Below, one piece after another: positions 6,208 through 8,101 of a DNA stretch of 8,101 nt. The notes under the pieces were generated by a model, which searched no databases, was not told the DNA's origin, and saw only the letters and a program-made list of their open reading frames with translations. Position 1 is the stretch's first letter; the number at the start of each line of letters is the position of its first letter. Made by a program: the position numbers and the translations under genes. Source of the stretch: JAXDLK01 sp034666665 (lineage in GTDB: Bacteria; Desulfobacterota; Binatia; JACPRU01); NCBI GenBank assembly GCA_034666665.1, contig JAXDLK010000200.1, positions 1 through 8,101 of the forward strand. The letters are read 5' to 3'.

Positions 6208-8101
6208 CACCGACGCTTCGACGCGGACTTCGCGGGAGCGAGCTCCATCACCACCTCGGCCGGGAACTCCGAGACCACCGCCTGGTCGGCGCTGAAGGTC
6301 TTCACCGCCTTGCCGTTGACGCGGACGGCGGCGATCGGCCGCGAGAGCGGCGGGCGCAGCACGATTCCGCCGGGCGGAACCTCGAGGTCGCCGCTCATCC
6401 TGAGAGTGAGCGAGCCGGGACGCTCGCTCTCGAGAGTGTAGCTGAGGACGCCGAAGTACGTCGGCAGTCGCTTGACGCCGACGTGCTTGCCGCCGCTGAC
6501 CCACGCTTCCGGAACCCCGGCGGCGAGCACCAGCGCCTCGTCGGACTCCCGTTCGTACGCCAGCATCGCGCGCACGGAGCGCACGAAGCCGGCGGCGACC
6601 CAGGTGTGCGGCATGTCGCCGATGAAGCGCGGCGAGCGCGGATCGCGCCAGAGGATCTCCTGCCATTCGTTCCACGGCTCCGGCCGCTGGTTGGCGAGCA
6701 GGAAATCGAGGATCTCGTGCGCGCGCTCGCGCTCGCCGAGCCGCACGAAGATGCCGACGTTCCGCACCTCGTACGGCGTGAGCGAGTTCCACTCTTCCTC
6801 TCCCGAGCGACGGCGGCGAAAGAACTCGTAGTACTCGTCGTACGTCCGGCGGAGCGCCGTCGCCGGCAGGTTCTGCATCTCGCCGCCGGGCTCGATCGCG
6901 ATCGCGGTCGAGTTCGGGTCGAAGTCGCCGAGCTCGACCGACGCGGGCAGATAGTCGACGTGATGCTTCTCGGTCGTGCGCGCGATCGACCGGTAGAGGT
7001 CGGCGCGGAAGTCGTCGCGGAGCTTCGCGAGCTCCTTCACACGCTCGGAGTCCGCCATCACGATCGCGAGGCGGGCGGCATCCTTGAGGCCGCGGAGCGC
7101 GAAGAAGTCGTCCCAGTACGAGTGCACCGGACGGTCGGAGTAGCCTTCGTGGCTGATCGACTCCGGCACGAGACCGAAGAACGCTTGCTTCTCCGGCGCC
7201 CGATACTCCGCGGTCATCCGCTGGGCACGGAGGGCCTTCAGGTGATCGACCGCCCGCAGGACGTGCGGCCACATCTCGCGCACGAAACCCACGTCGTGGG
7301 TGTAGCGGTAGACCTCCATGACGCCGTAGATGAACTCGCCGTCGCTGTCGTTCTCCGGCACGCGATCGGCGCCGCCTTCGTCGACGCAGCAGGGAATGCG
7401 GCCGTCGTCGAACTGGAACTGGGCGTACCATTCCAGGAAGTCGCGCGGCGCGCGCGTGTACCCCATCTGCAACAGCGCCGAGGCCGTGAGCACGCCGTCC
7501 CGGATCCACGAGCGTGCGTAGCTCCGCGATCCCGGCTGGATGCGCGGTCCGTCGCGGTTGATCTGGATGTAGGCGAGCGAGCTGTCGAGCGCCCGCACGA
7601 TCCGCTCCGCCTCCGGTGGGAGATCGATGTCGACGTGGTCGAGCATCGTCCGCCAGCGGGTCTCGGTTTCCGCGAGCCGGCGCTCGAAGGCGTCCGACCG
7701 GTATGCGGGGTCGGCGGCCGGCACGACCGGACCCGTCTGGTGAAATGGGATCGCCAGCGACACGTCCACGTTCCCGCCTGGGGGAAGATCGATTCCCCAA
7801 GCGAGAGCCCCCGACGCGAACCCGAGCGGGTCGGCGACGTCGGTCTCCTCCGGCAGCCGGTCGGCGAGCAGGAAATCGGTGATCGAGCCGCGCTCGAAGC
7901 CGGTGGCGCCGAACCGACCGCCCGGCGTCAGCGGCACGATCGACGTCGCGCGATTGACCCAGACCGTACGGCCGTCGGAGCTGAGCTCGGAGATCGGCGA
8001 GACGCCGCCGGCCATGTTGAGCGACTGCCACGGCGGCACCACCTGAAACGGCCGCACCGCGAGGTAGAGCGTCACGCGCTGCGCGACCTCGCTCCGGCTC
8101 T
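6207..8101 (-). CDS. Large six-hairpin glycosidase-like protein of uncharacterised family, 5' partial
   Basis: The frame is open from the right edge to a TGA at 6207-6209; 630 residues are visible. The GTG at 8075 is not a convincing start, because the frame continues upstream and family-like sequence runs through it. Residues 1-150 are the end of a beta-rich region (VRPFQVVPPWQSLN, 15-28). Residues about 160-525 look like an (alpha/alpha)6 barrel related to glucosidase or debranching-type six-hairpin enzymes: PGSRSYARSWIRDG (189-202), DDGRIPCCVDEGGADRVPEND (from 231), DGEFIYGVMEVYRYTHD (253-269), SHEGYSDRPVHSYWDDFFALR (from 316), LTPYEVRNVGIFVRLG (440-455) and GDMPHTWVAAGF (494-505). A beta-sandwich follows (about 540-620), with a basic end SASKRR. 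Its layout resembles proteins often labelled coagulation factor 5/8 or discoidin domain proteins, whose extra domains would lie upstream of this window. Candidate catalytic acids are Asp201 and the Asp/Glu residues of the WDDF and TPYE motifs. No substrate can be assigned directly; the GH94 gene immediately downstream suggests a shared glucan pathway. Confidence 0.8.
   Translation of the reverse strand, partial: SRSEVAQRVTLYLAVRPFQVVPPWQSLNMAGGVSPISELSSDGRTVWVNRATSIVPLTPGGRFGATGFERGSITDFLLADRLPEETDVADPLGFASGALAWGIDLPPGGNVDVSLAIPFHQTGPVVPAADPAYRSDAFERRLAETETRWRTMLDHVDIDLPPEAERIVRALDSSLAYIQINRDGPRIQPGSRSYARSWIRDGVLTASALLQMGYTRAPRDFLEWYAQFQFDDGRIPCCVDEGGADRVPENDSDGEFIYGVMEVYRYTHDVGFVREMWPHVLRAVDHLKALRAQRMTAEYRAPEKQAFFGLVPESISHEGYSDRPVHSYWDDFFALRGLKDAARLAIVMADSERVKELAKLRDDFRADLYRSIARTTEKHHVDYLPASVELGDFDPNSTAIAIEPGGEMQNLPATALRRTYDEYYEFFRRRRSGEEEWNSLTPYEVRNVGIFVRLGERERAHEILDFLLANQRPEPWNEWQEILWRDPRSPRFIGDMPHTWVAAGFVRSVRAMLAYERESDEALVLAAGVPEAWVSGGKHVGVKRLPTYFGVLSYTLESERPGSLTLRMSGDLEVPPGGIVLRPPLSRPIAAVRVNGKAVKTFSADQAVVSEFPAEVVMELAPAKSASKRR

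Noticed and set aside
2855..6295. 1146-codon plus-strand open frame antisense to the GH94 gene
   Set aside because: Arg/Ala/Asp/Glu-rich low-complexity translation with no domain motifs; it is the mirror frame opened by GC-rich codons of a clear GH94 gene.
6693..7878. Identical 16-base match GGCGAGCAGGAAATCG at 6693-6708 and 7863-7878
   Set aside because: Both copies encode a DFLLA segment in the same protein; shared codon preference explains it, and the flanks do not match.
6166..8031. 621-codon minus-strand frame overlapping the six-hairpin gene
   Set aside because: Arg/Ala/Gly-rich shadow in another frame; only its last 13 codons fall in the real spacer, and these are reported as the mini-ORF.
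1..8101. Locus as a split cyclic beta-1,2-glucan synthase (biosynthesis)
   Set aside because: No GT84 domain or multi-spanning membrane segments are visible, and an importer-type ATPase is present; catabolism fits better, though flanking genes could change this.

Overview
This is a very GC-rich bacterial window with almost no non-coding DNA. Strong G/C bias at third codon positions opens long spurious reading frames on the opposite strand. The phylum cannot be fixed from the sequence. An ABC-type importer ATPase, rather than SusC/SusD genes, argues against a Bacteroidota-style locus. A high-GC soil or sediment lineage is plausible, but that is inference.

Layout: two plus-strand genes meet two minus-strand genes tail to tail. 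Plus strand: (1) a 5'-truncated protein with a jelly-roll carbohydrate-binding-like domain followed by a glycoamylase-like (PF10091) catalytic domain, overlapping by TGATG with (2) a complete MalK/UgpC-type ABC transporter ATPase. Minus strand, read from the right edge: (3) a 5'-truncated large protein with a six-hairpin (glucosidase/debranching-like) domain of no characterised family I can name, then (4) a complete 1126-residue GH94 phosphorylase. Genes 3 and 4 are 40 bases apart. That spacer is exactly filled by a 13-codon mini-ORF with TGATG overlaps at both ends. The ABC gene and the GH94 gene overlap by 40 bases at their 3' ends.

Function: the PF10091 domain and the GH94 module are both recognisable relatives of the second and third modules of cyclic beta-1,2-glucan synthase (NdvB/ChvB). 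Here they are separate proteins, with no GT84 glycosyltransferase in view, and they sit beside a sugar-importer ATPase. The best reading is a beta-glucan catabolic locus, with beta-1,2-glucan (sophoro-oligosaccharides) the leading substrate guess. The PF10091 enzyme would cut or remodel the polymer, an ABC importer would bring in oligosaccharides, and the GH94 enzyme would phosphorolyse them to glucose 1-phosphate. The six-hairpin protein would do an unassigned glycosidase or phosphorylase step. The families are clear from sequence; the substrate and the division of labour are inference.
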